A DNA stretch of 64,000 nt. Origin: Schizosaccharomyces osmophilus. Its lineage: Eukaryota; Ascomycota; Schizosaccharomycetes; Schizosaccharomycetales; Schizosaccharomycetaceae. Under the pieces are notes generated by a model that saw only the letters and a list, made by a program, of their open reading frames with translations, ran no database searches and was not told where the DNA came from. Location: positions 3,162,001 to 3,226,000 of the forward strand of contig NC_079238.1 in NCBI RefSeq assembly GCF_027921745.1, in the 5' to 3' direction. Position numbers and translations under genes: made by a program. Position 1 is the first letter of the stretch. Each line of letters opens with the position of its first letter. Shown in pieces: positions 53,501 to 63,280 of this stretch.

Positions 53501-54343
53501 TTTGCTTTCATTTCCATCTTCAAAAGAAGATTGAACGGATGCTAAAACAGAGCCCGAAGGTTTCCACGAAAGGAAACTTTGGTGTCCGTCTTGGGGTTCA
53601 CTAATACTGTCAAGGACACCTTCACGTGAATAAACACGAATGGCTCGGCGTGATCCGGCTTCAATACGGTTAATAGCAACATACGCACCGTCACCACGCC
53701 AACACATATTTACTTTGCCATCGTCAACCTCCGAAAGTTTACCTTCATCGATGTGTTCAGGCAAAGTGGGATCACGAAGTTTTTCACGGACACGTTTGCC
53801 ACGAAATTGTGTTTCTGACCGACCCCAACCGACACTAATATGCTTGTTAAATTCGCTTAAATCATTCTCGGACAAATTTGTTTCAGCAATCACATCAAAT
53901 CGTTTGGTCATAAGCAAAACTGTGTTTCCACCAGTTAAAATACTAAGGACCTGTTCATCTGGAGACCAGCAAGAAGCAACAATGCCATTCTCTACATTTC
54001 CAATTACTTCTACAACTGGTTCTCCGGGAGATGGTTCTGTTTTAATCATTATGATATCTCCACCTTTCATGGATATGCAAATTGACATGGAATCACCTAG
54101 AAATTGCATATTGCATACTTGATCCCATGAGCCATCTTCTTTTAGATAGGCAGGATCATCATGTTCAGTAAGATATTCCACAACATTATTTTCATGTACC
54201 GAATACACTGTAATTCCAGGATTATTATCGTTCAATCCACAAGCTGCATAGATAGTATCATTGACAGTATCGAAAGCTATGCTCTGAATAGCACTTGAAA
54301 TTTCAGGATATACATGATGAGACTGAATTATCAAGTTTCTCAT
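50561..54343 (-). CDS. elp1: Elp1/Iki3, scaffold subunit of Elongator
   Basis: This 1260-residue intronless gene encodes the large subunit of Elongator, which modifies wobble uridines (mcm5/ncm5) in tRNAs. The first 700 residues form two WD-like propellers beginning MRNLIIQSHHVYP, with weak repeats. The rest is alpha-solenoid/TPR (for example YLRENGKANEAAIAFESVGM and YVDAAYIYVLYL) that mediates dimerisation. A basic cluster near 1150 (KNNRRLEKKRARGKKG) matches the conserved tRNA-binding/NLS-like region of Elp1. Length agrees with yeast homologues. It is divergent from spo9. Confidence 0.96.
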   Translation of the reverse strand: MRNLIIQSHHVYPEISSAIQSIAFDTVNDTIYAACGLNDNNPGITVYSVHENNVVEYLTEHDDPAYLKEDGSWDQVCNMQFLGDSMSICISMKGGDIIMIKTEPSPGEPVVEVIGNVENGIVASCWSPDEQVLSILTGGNTVLLMTKRFDVIAETNLSENDLSEFNKHISVGWGRSETQFRGKRVREKLRDPTLPEHIDEGKLSEVDDGKVNMCWRGDGAYVAINRIEAGSRRAIRVYSREGVLDSISEPQDGHQSFLSWKPSGSVLASVQSSFEDGNESKVIFFERNGLRHGEFSLGCPKNEQFTGLAWNNASSILAISTPQSIALWTTGNYHWYLKKTIPIASNASFCWHPERSQSLFVTTDSHVERIDLEFAFPTCKSAAPTDYGLTPVIDGSSLLVTPLYFANIPPPLSLCTLSLPFKTELVSLNPSSSLIYLSDNYKVHVYLYEPKRKPTFLNAYDTSEYTNELNVKRLLGLDDSKFIILADDRNNNTRLFLFQCPDVKDGLNLATLLNVTDVGKNFVNVSYIETLAKLFLQSDNGEIFSFDINEFKVEKFHCNFPKACAWFTTVLIDDSVLPVGLTSSGRLYVEQRLLSSGVLSFYCTDRFLAFTTNKHILKFVHLQPFVDDMKVVEDEGVERHDERCRAVERGAKIVTMMPSKMAVVLQMPRGNLETIFPRIMVLNGARKLIDVSDYSSAFKVCRTHRLDLNMLFDYDPEKFFLNVSSFVDQLGRVDYLDLFFASLKPEDVTQSMYMDTSKYQLSENQTTYENKVNTICKAVRDILISKKDDKFFQSIITSYLCEIPPKITEALNMISGLIESKSSSVDSVIEHMCFLVDVNMLFDHALGLYDLKLALLIAQQSQKDPREYVPFLQNFQMQDMTRRKFNIDCYLKRYEHGLTHLKEIEGAFEELKDYVIKHQLYRTALELYKYDKQKQQSILIMYANYLRENGKANEAAIAFESVGMITEAIEAYKSAGMWRECMSILQFSSISDNKVEEIADDLANLCLEKRDYVDAAYIYVLYLSNLKEAINNMCKGTQYSEAIRLARTKEADPSIFKDVLLPAIGESFGEASEMVADFNSQIKAQTERILVLRAKKKEDPTGWAEGNLEDQTPDDLSLASTSVSTNRSLYTRYTQSTASTKMTRNTAKNNRRLEKKRARGKKGTVFEEEYLVNSLKRLISRVESMRAETYRLLEALMRCGMYTQASELQRGFSNVITILRENVVPILSVPMNTFETAIGEQPIVPEIPEIKHFEKLGILI

Positions 54344-54748
54344 GATAATAGTATCTAGAGAAAATTCTAATTCTCTAGTTTTAAGTTATTTATATTTTGA
54401 TGATTAGTTGAGAAGCGAAAAGTAAATGAATAATGTGGTGGTGGTAGAGGTAAAAGTCCTTTCCCCTTTCAAATTTACACCTGCCTATGCAACAAAGTAG
54501 CTAGTCGATGGCAAAAGCAAAGAGAATATAGTAAATTTTCTTTCGAATAGATTGTTTTATTTATATAAATTTTACTCGCTGTTCAACTAACTATAGAATT
54601 TGTTTGAGAGTTGATATATCATTACCTAAATTAAACTCACTTTTTTGATCAAACGCGAAACCGAAACATTTACGTTCAGTTTTCAGTTAACTGAATGAAA
54701 ACCAGGGACAACGCGTGAAAAATTCAAATATTTGTTTGTTTGAAAGTC
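54344..54748. other. Divergent promoter region, elp1 / spo9
   Basis: This 405-base AT-rich region contains one ACGCGT box (54711-54716) and a 14-base palindrome TTCAGTTAACTGAA (54682-54695) close to the spo9 start. Confidence 0.5.
54711..54716. promoter_or_regulatory. MluI cell-cycle box (ACGCGT) upstream of spo9
   Basis: A single ACGCGT lies 33 bases before the spo9 ATG. MBF-regulated fission yeast genes usually have clustered copies, and one hexamer may be chance. Confidence 0.2.
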
Positions 54749-55969
54749 ATGAAGCATGATGAGCCGCAAGATACACTAAAGGAGAACAGTGAAAAGGCTG
54801 ACATAAAGCAGAAACTTAGGCTGTTTTTCCCCGTAGTCTTAGAGGGTTTAGAGCAAATATTGGATGAACTGAAGTGTCTACAGTCTATTAAAGAAAACTT
54901 GATATTGGTAAGTCAATTTACAAAGACTGTATCATCTCTAACATCTTTAGTCGTTGCAAAGGAATACCCTTGGTGGTAAAAATAATCGTGGCCTATGCGT
55001 TGTTGAATCTTTAAAAAGTCTACTAAATCGGGACTTGAGAGAAAACGAGTTTAGAGAGGCAGCCATATTGGGATGGCTAATTGAGATTGTAAGTAATATC
55101 AATGTTCAAAGCCATATTCTTCGCTAACAGTATTGAAGTTACAAGGATGCTTTCTTATGGCCGATGATATAATGGATAACTCAACTAAACGTCGAGGACT
55201 TGACTGTTGGTACCGAGAGGTAGGCATTGGCCGAGCCTTTAATGACTCTCAATTACTGGAAGCTTGCATACCTTTATTGCTTCGGAAGTTTTTCAAAAGT
55301 CATCCACTTTATTTAGATCTGCTGGAACTTTTTCGAGAGGTAAGCTTACGCATTTATTTTATTACCTATATTAATTTAAAACGATTTCAGGTAACCTTTT
55401 TAACTGAACTTGGAGAGCAAAAAGATTTATTATCTTCGGCTGAAGCCCAGCGCGTTTTCTCATTCGACCTTAAAAATTATGATTTCATTGTAACGTATAA
55501 AACAGCATTTTATTCCTTCTATCTGCCCGTGAAGTGTGCTTTATTGCTGTCTGGTAATTTTAATGAACGCGCGGATGCAACAACCAAAAGGCTATCAAAG
55601 CTCCTTGGGTATTACTTTCAAGCCCAGGATGATTACTTAGACTGCTTTGGCAATTATGCATCCCTAGGCAAAGTTGGGATGGACATTGAAGATAATAAAT
55701 GTACGTGGTTGGTTTGCCAAGCTAAGATGGCAGCTAGTGCTGAACAATTGATGTTTTTGGAGAAGCATTATGGAGGACGAAATCAAGACAGCGTGTTCAA
55801 AGTTAAACAGTTATACCGAGAGCTTGGTATTCCAAATATGTACCAAAACTTTGTAGAAGCCACGGTTGAGAAAATCATGACCGAAATCAACGATATTGAC
55901 GAAGATACTGGCATTAAGAAAATTATTTTCTACAAGTTTTTCAAATTAATTCATAAACGATCTCGGTGA
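54749..55969 (+). CDS. spo9: Spo9, farnesyl/geranylgeranyl diphosphate synthase family
   Basis: Four exons (54749-54907, 54951-55088, 55139-55339, 55391-55969), all phase 0, encode 358 residues. Both Asp-rich metal motifs are intact: DDIMD at 108-112 and DDYLD at 246-250. LGGKNNRGL (about 58-66) and FLTELGEQKDL are further prenyltransferase blocks. The second intron needs the acceptor TTGAAG at 55138, because this restores GWLIEILQGCFLMADD. The AACAG just upstream overlaps the CTAAC branch. The third intron (51 bases) has no stop and is a multiple of three, so retention would insert 17 residues. S. pombe Spo9 acts in GGPP supply for prenylation and is needed for sporulation. Confidence 0.93.
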
Positions 55970-56459
55970 TTTTCCTTTTATTTTATTGTTATGGCATTTG
56001 TTCTTGTTTATACCTCAATTTGCAATGATATTTATATTTACTAGTATGGTATTTTAATGAAAAATGAAAGTTTTGAAGATTATAATCATAATTAAAGTCA
56101 GCTTGTTAGCTCAAATCAAAATGGTATGAAAAGGAAGAAAGGAAACGATAATCAACTTGTCTCATACTATTTGTACCAAAAGCATAATGCCGCAATTTTA
56201 TTCTGTTTCTGCTGTATCTTATTCTTTCAAAAATAATAGTGTTGTACTTGTTGCTTGTAAACAAACGTTTGAGCATTCGTTTAATAGAATAGCTTAAATA
56301 GGCGACAAACCTGGTGAATTGCAACGCGTTTAGGTACAGCAATATTTCACCACAAACAATTTGTTAAGGAGTTTTTGACTTGAGGTGCAAATCGAAAGAA
56401 GAAAACAGTCATTCTTTTCTCTTTTGTAAAAAAAAATATACTTATAAAAGGAATCACCT
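55970..56459. other. Tandem intergenic region, spo9 / clr6
   Basis: This 490-base AT-rich region contains the spo9 terminator and clr6 promoter. No feature beyond A and T runs. Confidence 0.5.
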
Positions 56460-58285
56460 ATGGGATTTGGTAAAAAAAAAGTTTCTTACTTTTATGACGG
56501 TAAATACATGCAAACATAAAAACTATTCAACTAACTGATCACAGAGGATGTCGGAAATTACCACTATGGTCCACAACATCCTATGAAGCCGCATCGTGTG
56601 CGAATGGTAGGAACATCAATTAACTTGAGGATATTGAAATTAACTTGCGCAGGTTCACAACTTGGTCGTGAACTACAATTTGCACGAAAAAATGAATGTT
56701 ATTGTAAGATTTTTGAAATTCGTGTTCCAATTATATCTAACTGTCAAAAGACACCTGTTCGGGCTACACTAAACGATATGACTCGCTGCCATACTGATGA
56801 ATACATTGACTTTCTACATCGAGTTACGCCAGATACCATGGAAAAGTTTCAACCCCATCAGTTAAAGTGTATGTACACGTTTACCTAAAATATTTTGCTA
56901 ACCGAATTGATAGTCAATGTCGGCGACGATTGTCCAGTATTTGAGTATGTGGAAGCTCTATTCCTTAGGTGACTACATTTGCTAATTTTTTTTACTAGTG
57001 GCCTCTATGAATTTTGCTCAATCTCCGCTGGTGGATCGATCGGTAAGTACTTTCAGAGTTGGATTAATTAACTAACCCAAATAGGTGCGGCTCAAGAATT
57101 GAATTCTGGTAACGCTGAAATTGCAGTCAAGTAGGTGCTATTGTTTTCCTTTAATAATAATATTTATTAACAAAACAAGTTGGGCTGGTGGTTTGCATCA
57201 TGCAAAGAAAAGAGAAGCCTCGGGTTTTTGTTATGTTAACGATATCGCCCTTGCAGCATTGGAACTTTTGAAATATCATCAACGTGTTCTTTATATAGAC
57301 ATCGACGTCCATCATGGCGATGGTGTAGAAGAATTTTTCTATACGACTGACCGAGTTATGACTTGTTCTTTCCACAAATTCGGCGAATACTTCCCTGGAA
57401 CTGGTCACATCAAGGTTTGCAATACAGGTAAAAATGCTTAACTAACATCACTATAGGATACCGGTATTGGGGTTGGTAAAAACTATGCAGTAAATGTACC
57501 TTTGAGAGACGGAATAAATGATGAAAATTATGAAAGTGTTTTTAAGCCAGTAAGTAACTTTTACGAAAAGAGACACATTTACTTACTTCTTTTAAGATCA
57601 TTAGCCATATTATGCAATGGTTCCGACCAGAAGCAGTCATTCTACAGTGCGGTACAGATTCGTTAGCTGGTGATCGACTTGGCTGCTTTAATTTGTCAAT
57701 GAGAGGTATGACTTACCCAGCGTAATCTAGCAGCTAATCCTTGTTAGGTCATGCCTCGTGTGTTCGGTTTTTGAAGAGTTTCAAAGTGCCTCTGATTTGT
57801 GTGGGCGGTGGTGGCTACACAGTTAGAAATGTCGCTCGTGTTTGGACTTATGAAACAGGAATTCTTAACGATGAAGAATTGGATGAAAGTATGTGATTTA
57901 AGGAGCCTCCAAAGTGCATATATACTAACATAAAAAGATTTGCCGTATAACGATTATCTACAGTATTATGGACCTGACTATAAATTGAATGTCTTGCCGA
58001 ACAATATGGAAAATCACAATTCACGACCATATCTAGATGCTACAATGTATGGTGAAATAAAGCATGTTGAACTGCTCTGCTAACGTTTTTAAGTGCGGAA
58101 ATTATAGAGAACCTAAGGAGCCTGGCTTTTGCTCCAAGTGTACAAATGCAGCGTAAGTGTCTAAAAGATATTTAGAAGTCCTTTATGTTGAGCTAACAAT
58201 GATAGCACGGCCTCAAGATTTTACTTTTGAGAAAAAAGAGGAGCAGAAGGTTGCTACGGAAGAGATTATGGATGAACGAGTATGA
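56460..58285 (+). CDS. clr6: Clr6, class I histone deacetylase (Rpd3/HDAC1 type)
   Basis: Fourteen exons encode 405 residues, exactly the S. pombe length: 56460-56499, 56545-56606, 56653-56703, 56751-56868, 56914-56944, 56999-57042, 57085-57130, 57180-57414, 57457-57549, 57597-57705, 57748-57888, 57938-58046, 58094-58152, 58206-58285. Introns are 42-54 bases. Every join keeps frame and matches the family. Active-site parts: GGLHHAKK (about 135-142), [37 protein letters not shown] and [14 protein letters not shown]. The intron after exon 8 uses an unusual GTTTGC donor. Clr6 is the catalytic subunit of Sin3-type complexes that deacetylate H3/H4 genome-wide. Confidence 0.97.
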
Positions 58286-58507
58286 AGCGATCATACTTAC
58301 GGCTTTAATAAGCTCTGATTAATTCTTTTATTTTTCTAGGACAGAATATATAAGTATACTTTTTAATACCTAAATATACATCTGAATATATACTACCACA
58401 ATTGTAAGTATTAACCATTCATTAAGGGTATTTTCAAAACCATAAAGCATGTGAGAAAACTAAAACCAAAAGCAAACATAATTCAAAAAAGAAAGCTCTA
58501 ATGTTTT

Positions 58508-59621
58508 TTAAGCCAATACAATGTATTTTTTGTATTGGGGTTCGATTGCGTCGTACAATCCCTTCGTTTCCAAGAAAGAACGACTGAACAATCTTGTAGC
58601 GTACTTATGACCTGTATCACAAAGAACGGTGACAATAGTTTTACCAGGACCCAAAATCTTTGCCATCTCGACAGCGGCAACAACGTTCAAGGTAGAAGAG
58701 CCTCCCAAAAATATACCGTCTTGGTCTAACAGACGATATAACATATTAATAGATGATTCGTCGGGAATTCTCAAAGCATCGTCAAATAAGCCATAAATAT
58801 GCTGCATATTTCCAGTGATACGACCTTGACCGATACCCTCGGTAAAGGAAGAACCACTGTTATCGGGCTTTTGGCCCTTCGTCTTAAAATGACTGTATAA
58901 GACACTTCCAGGAGGATCAGCTATGAAGGAAGAAACGCGACCTTCCGATTTTTCCTTCAAGAACTTGGTGACACCAGCTAACGTACCACCGGTACCGGTA
59001 GAGCAAGTAAAGCCATCAACTTTACCGCCTGTCTGTTCCCAGATTTCAGGTCCAGTGGTTTCGTAATGAGATTGCAAGTTGGCTACATTATCAAATTGAT
59101 CAGTCCAAACAGCGTTTGGAATCGACTCGGCATGACGACGAGCTTGGTGGTTAAAATTTTGTGGATTCGTGAACGGGACAACAGGAACTGGATACACCTC
59201 AGCTCCCAAGTACTTTAAGGTATCGATTTTATTTTGAGATTGGGTGTTGGGCATGTAGATGATGCATCTATATCCACGAGCCCTGGCAATATGAGCAAGT
59301 CCAATTCCTGTATTACCTGCGGTACCTTCTACCACAGTGCCACCACGATGCAATGTGCCATTCTTCTCAGCATTTCGCACCACATAGTAAGCAGCTCTGT
59401 CCTTTACACTTCCACCAGGATTTTGGAATTCTGAATACGAATTAGAAAATGCCCAATTCTTACTTTTTGAACGAGTATGACTTACCAGCTTTTGCAAGAA
59501 TGTTGCAACCAGTTTCTTTCGAAAGAGCATCAAGACGAATTAAAGGCGTACGGCCAATTGCTCCAATAAATCCATCAACAACGCTAGGAAATTTTGTCTG
59601 CAAAATGCGAGAACTCATCAT
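58508..59621 (-). CDS. cys11: Cysteine synthase (O-acetylserine sulfhydrylase family, PLP enzyme)
   Basis: Two exons (59621-59486 and 59430-58508) encode 352 residues. The 55-base intron (GTAAGT donor, TTCAG acceptor) joins ILAKA to [14 protein letters not shown], placing the PLP lysine at about residue 55. Other family blocks are [11 protein letters not shown], the GTGGT phosphate loop in [11 protein letters not shown], and SIADPPG-like [10 protein letters not shown]-terminal IGRTPLIRL is standard. Tandem ATGs (59621 and 59618) begin the protein. An additional upstream exon with a targeting sequence cannot be ruled out. It makes cysteine from O-acetylserine and sulfide. It converges on clr6 with 222 bases between stops. 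Confidence 0.92.
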
Positions 59622-60041
59622 CAAACTCCTACAGTGTGATACGCGCTTGGCAAATTCTCACTACTTTGCCTTAATTATATTTATTGCGAGAAGCTGGAAT
59701 GACGCAATACCGCTGAATGCTTCGCAATTACCGTTACATCCGAAAAATGGCCTTATGAAATTTTAATAGCTTAACGAGAGATTCCGCACATCGGTAAGTT
59801 TGGCACGAAATGATAGCGATCGAGCGGCTAGCTCAATACTTGACTTGGTTTGTAATAGAAGGAAAAAAGAAATTGGATAGACAAAATTGGGAAACAGAGC
59901 AAGAGAAAATGATAAAGAACTTCTTATTTTACAATAAATGAGTCTTCGTAAATTTATTACCCGTATCTATAAACCATAAATAACCCTTAAAATATGAAAC
60001 CACTTCACCAAAATAATCACCATTACCAAAATTTCACCAAA
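59622..60041. other. Tandem intergenic region between cys11 and dbp7
   Basis: This 420-base region holds the cys11 promoter and dbp7 3' end. It is also where gene order departs from what I remember for S. pombe. No remnants of a lost gene are visible. Confidence 0.5.
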
Positions 60042-62225
60042 TTAACCAATGTTATGTTCAAACGAATAATGCTCCATTGCCTTCTTCTGCATCCTGGCAG
60101 AAATTGCCGCCGGTGAATTATCCTTTCTCTGTTTTGGACGTGCACTAGCAGTACCGCCTTTTTGTTTACTGTTACTGTTATTCGACATTTTACCAGGCGC
60201 TTCACGTAACGCAAAAGACTTGGCAATATGGCCTAGATGAAGATCACGCATGTTGAAAATCGATCTTTCCGAAGACAAATGTGTTGCATACGCACGAACA
60301 TAAGAAGAAAACGCCTTCTTTGCGACCTCCTTCAAGTCGGGATCCTCAAGAATCATTCGTTCAAGCTCAAGCTGCCATTCAGTCGCTTGGTCCTGCCATT
60401 CTAACTCACTTTTAGCACGAGATCCTGGAACAGAAAATCCACTGCTTAAAATGGATGACGGTCCATTCGGCTGCTCGGAAATATTCACCTTAACGTTGGC
60501 TCGTAACAAATTAATGTATTCAATTTCCTTGGGCAATAAAAACATAAAAGCAGCACCGCTATGACCAGCTCTAGCTGTCCGACCAATTCTGTGCAAATAG
60601 TCATCTGTGCTGAACGGGGCGTCATATTGGACAACTAAATCAATATTAGGTAAATCCAAACCACGAGACGCAACGTCCGTACAGAGTAATATACGAGGGA
60701 AATTGTTCTTTTCCGAAGAAAATTGAGACAACGTTGCCGTACGAGTTTGCTGCGAGAGAGATCCATGAAGTCTATAAACTTTTGCTTTGTTATTTAAACG
60801 ATATGCAGTGTCTACTGCTTGTTCACTAGAAGTTGGTATATTTTTCGTTTCATCTTCTTTTTCCTCCAGCTCGTTCTCTGATTCCGCTTTTCTGCGGCGG
60901 AAAGCCTCAAAATGAAAGTTTACACTGTCTGCACATGATAAAAATACGATAATCCTTTGATTATCTTTCAAATTTGATCGCAAAACGGAAGCCAAACTTA
61001 CTAGTCTCAACTTTGGAGGAATCACACAATACCGCTGAAGTAATTGCGCAGGAGCAGAAGACTTGTGTGTTTTTTGATCTTCATTCTCGTCGGTAGATGA
61101 AGATGAAGACCTGAGATACATCGCGTCCTTCAATGCAGACTGACTCAACTGTTTGACGGTATCCTTTATAGTAGCAGAGCATAGTACATTGACTTTTCGA
61201 GATGGCATACTATCCCCTAACGGATATGGTGAATTTTGGGAGTCTAAATACTTCAAAATTTTTGTAATTGTTTCTTCGAATCCCATGTCCATCAAACGAT
61301 CGCCCTCGTCTAACACAACCCACCGCACTTGACTAAGATCCAATACTTCCGTATTCTCTATATGATCGGCAAGTCTTCCTGGAGTGCCAATTAGAATATT
61401 AACTCCTTTGCGGATCCTGGATTTCTCACTTTTCTTCTTTTCACCACCGATCACATTACAGGAAACTATCCAATGAGCCAACCGGTTATTTGTAAGATTA
61501 TTTGCAACAGTATAAATTTGTTGACAAAGCTCGCGCGTTGGAGCAACAATTACAGCAAACAAACCGCTTGTTCGTGAGCGCTTTGTGGGTGGAAGTCGAA
61601 TCAATCTTTGAATAATAGGCAGTAGGTATGCCAATGTTTTACCGGAACCAGTTTCGGCTTCAATAAACGCATCTCTATCATTACCGTTTAACAAGGCAGG
61701 TAAACAAGAATTTTGAATATCGGTTGGTGCAGTAATATTCATCTTTTCTCCAAGGTGACTAGCCAATTGAGAATCCAACTGAACACCAGCAAAAGTTGTG
61801 GTTGACATAGGTGCGTTAGATGGTGCTTCTTGATTCTGAGTATCGAACATGTTTTGATTTTGGTCCTCTGCATCATGATGAGTCGACGAGAGATGTTCTT
61901 TTGAATCACCGGTAAATAAAGAAGAAACGAAAGTGTTGTCATGTTTTACTGGTTTCGCAACAGAAGGTGGATTGAATCCTGAATTGGGAGTTGGCTTTCT
62001 CCGTTTTGACTCGTTCATGGACGGTATATTTTCTTTCCGCTGTACTTTAATTTGATTATTTACAGCAGGAGAATGGTCTGTTGTTGGCAAAGAGGTAGCG
62101 GCCTTTCTTTTTTGATCTTTTTTGTCTTTCACACGATCCTTCCATCGCCCGCCGGAATTTACACGATTGACCGATGAGCTAGGCTCATCAGTAACAAAAT
62201 TTAATAACAATGATTCCTCTGCCAT
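60042..62225 (-). CDS. dbp7: Dbp7, DEAD-box-type RNA helicase for 60S ribosome assembly
   Basis: This 727-residue intronless gene has a disordered, basic N-terminal 140 residues, then the two RecA domains. Motif I is AETGSGKT (about 188), Ia PTRELCQQ, II DEGD within LDEGDRLMDMGF (about 306), III SAT, and VI HRIGRTARAG (about 545). The Gly in place of Ala in DEAD is normal for the Dbp7/DDX31 subfamily and supports the assignment. A Lys/Arg-rich C-terminal tail follows. The protein is nucleolar and acts in early pre-60S particles, affecting snoRNA and r-protein assembly. Confidence 0.95.
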   Translation of the reverse strand: MAEESLLLNFVTDEPSSSVNRVNSGGRWKDRVKDKKDQKRKAATSLPTTDHSPAVNNQIKVQRKENIPSMNESKRRKPTPNSGFNPPSVAKPVKHDNTFVSSLFTGDSKEHLSSTHHDAEDQNQNMFDTQNQEAPSNAPMSTTTFAGVQLDSQLASHLGEKMNITAPTDIQNSCLPALLNGNDRDAFIEAETGSGKTLAYLLPIIQRLIRLPPTKRSRTSGLFAVIVAPTRELCQQIYTVANNLTNNRLAHWIVSCNVIGGEKKKSEKSRIRKGVNILIGTPGRLADHIENTEVLDLSQVRWVVLDEGDRLMDMGFEETITKILKYLDSQNSPYPLGDSMPSRKVNVLCSATIKDTVKQLSQSALKDAMYLRSSSSSTDENEDQKTHKSSAPAQLLQRYCVIPPKLRLVSLASVLRSNLKDNQRIIVFLSCADSVNFHFEAFRRRKAESENELEEKEDETKNIPTSSEQAVDTAYRLNNKAKVYRLHGSLSQQTRTATLSQFSSEKNNFPRILLCTDVASRGLDLPNIDLVVQYDAPFSTDDYLHRIGRTARAGHSGAAFMFLLPKEIEYINLLRANVKVNISEQPNGPSSILSSGFSVPGSRAKSELEWQDQATEWQLELERMILEDPDLKEVAKKAFSSYVRAYATHLSSERSIFNMRDLHLGHIAKSFALREAPGKMSNNSNSKQKGGTASARPKQRKDNSPAAISARMQKKAMEHYSFEHNIG

Positions 62226-62629
62226 TTGTAATTATGAAAATTGATAGGCATGGAAGTTGGTTGCTTCTACCAAGTACTGTTTTCTCTTCTGTTTAGTGGG
62301 ACTCGTTATAGTATGTAGAATACTGACTCCAAATTGAACGAATGAACTGAAACAGTTTCAATCTGAATAACGAAAAGCAAGATTTTATAGAAATAAACAA
62401 AAATAAAAATAAGAAGGAGTCTTAGTTTGCTAATTAAAAAACCAGGTCATTCGCAAGTATGTAAAGAAACTCATTTCGTGAAATATTCATATACTTTACA
62501 ATAGCACTTACGTGTGAACAGATACCTTTTTCTAGTAACTATAATACTGTATATAGAAACAAAAGGTTGAATGACCTTCGGGCATTTAACCCGTATTAAA
62601 CATGAAAAGTAAAACATGACTGGAGTCCA
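62226..62629. other. Tandem intergenic region, taf10 3' end / dbp7 promoter
   Basis: This 404-base AT-rich region contains the dbp7 promoter. Nothing further seen. Confidence 0.5.
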
Positions 62630-63280
62630 TTAACGGTAAAAGTCTGGACGCTTTAAATTGATACCATACTCGTTCAATGCCGAGCTCAAGTCATCAACGG
62701 TTAAGACGGCTTTGCCCCGATCACCTCTCCGAGTTGGACCACCGGCGGAGGCACCTGCAGCACTATAGTTTGGTGCGTTAAACCCGGTAGAAGAAGTAGA
62801 GCTACTACCAGTACGAATTTTGGAATACTGATAGGCATCTTGAGCAATATCAGAAATGAATTTTTGAGCGGCTAGGCCCAAGAGCTTCTTAAGACGGGAG
62901 TCAGCACACCGAAAACCTGAAAGACTCAAGTAATAGTCAAGTAAAACATCAGGAATTATAGGAGAGTAGTCATCCATTTCATTCATGAATTCTTGGAGTG
63001 TTTTATTTTTTGCCATGTCTCTTAATTCCAAATAAGGTTCAATTACATAGTTCGACCCATTTGCACGACGAGGCATCTCGTCTTTTCCCTCATCTTCTCT
63101 GAAACCGTCTCCGGAATGTTCATGTTCTTTTGCTTCCGATTGTTCTCTTTCTTCTAGGCGTTGCTCAGTATTGCTGGATTCCTGTAGATCGTCAAGGCTC
63201 ATAGCATCGTTGTCTTCGTCGGACTCCACTTTAGTAGTGAAATTTTCGTTTATTTCCTCTTTAGGCTCCCTTTCATTCAT
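62630..63280 (-). CDS. taf10: Taf10, shared TFIID/SAGA subunit with histone fold
   Basis: This 216-residue protein has an acidic, Glu/Asp-rich first half, then the TAF10 histone-fold domain (about 95-205). It begins KTLQEFMNEMDDYSPIIPD and contains DYYLSLSGFRC, KKLLGLAAQKFISDIAQDA and LTVDDLSSALNEYGI. A Ser/Gly/Ala-rich loop interrupts the fold near 155-180, as in other fungi, and the protein ends KRPDFYR. Taf10 pairs with Taf3 or Taf8 in TFIID and Spt7 in SAGA. The start is ATG 63280, giving a length close to the S. pombe protein. An in-frame TTG upstream is ignored. Confidence 0.94.
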   Translation of the reverse strand: MNEREPKEEINENFTTKVESDEDNDAMSLDDLQESSNTEQRLEEREQSEAKEHEHSGDGFREDEGKDEMPRRANGSNYVIEPYLELRDMAKNKTLQEFMNEMDDYSPIIPDVLLDYYLSLSGFRCADSRLKKLLGLAAQKFISDIAQDAYQYSKIRTGSSSTSSTGFNAPNYSAAGASAGGPTRRGDRGKAVLTVDDLSSALNEYGINLKRPDFYR

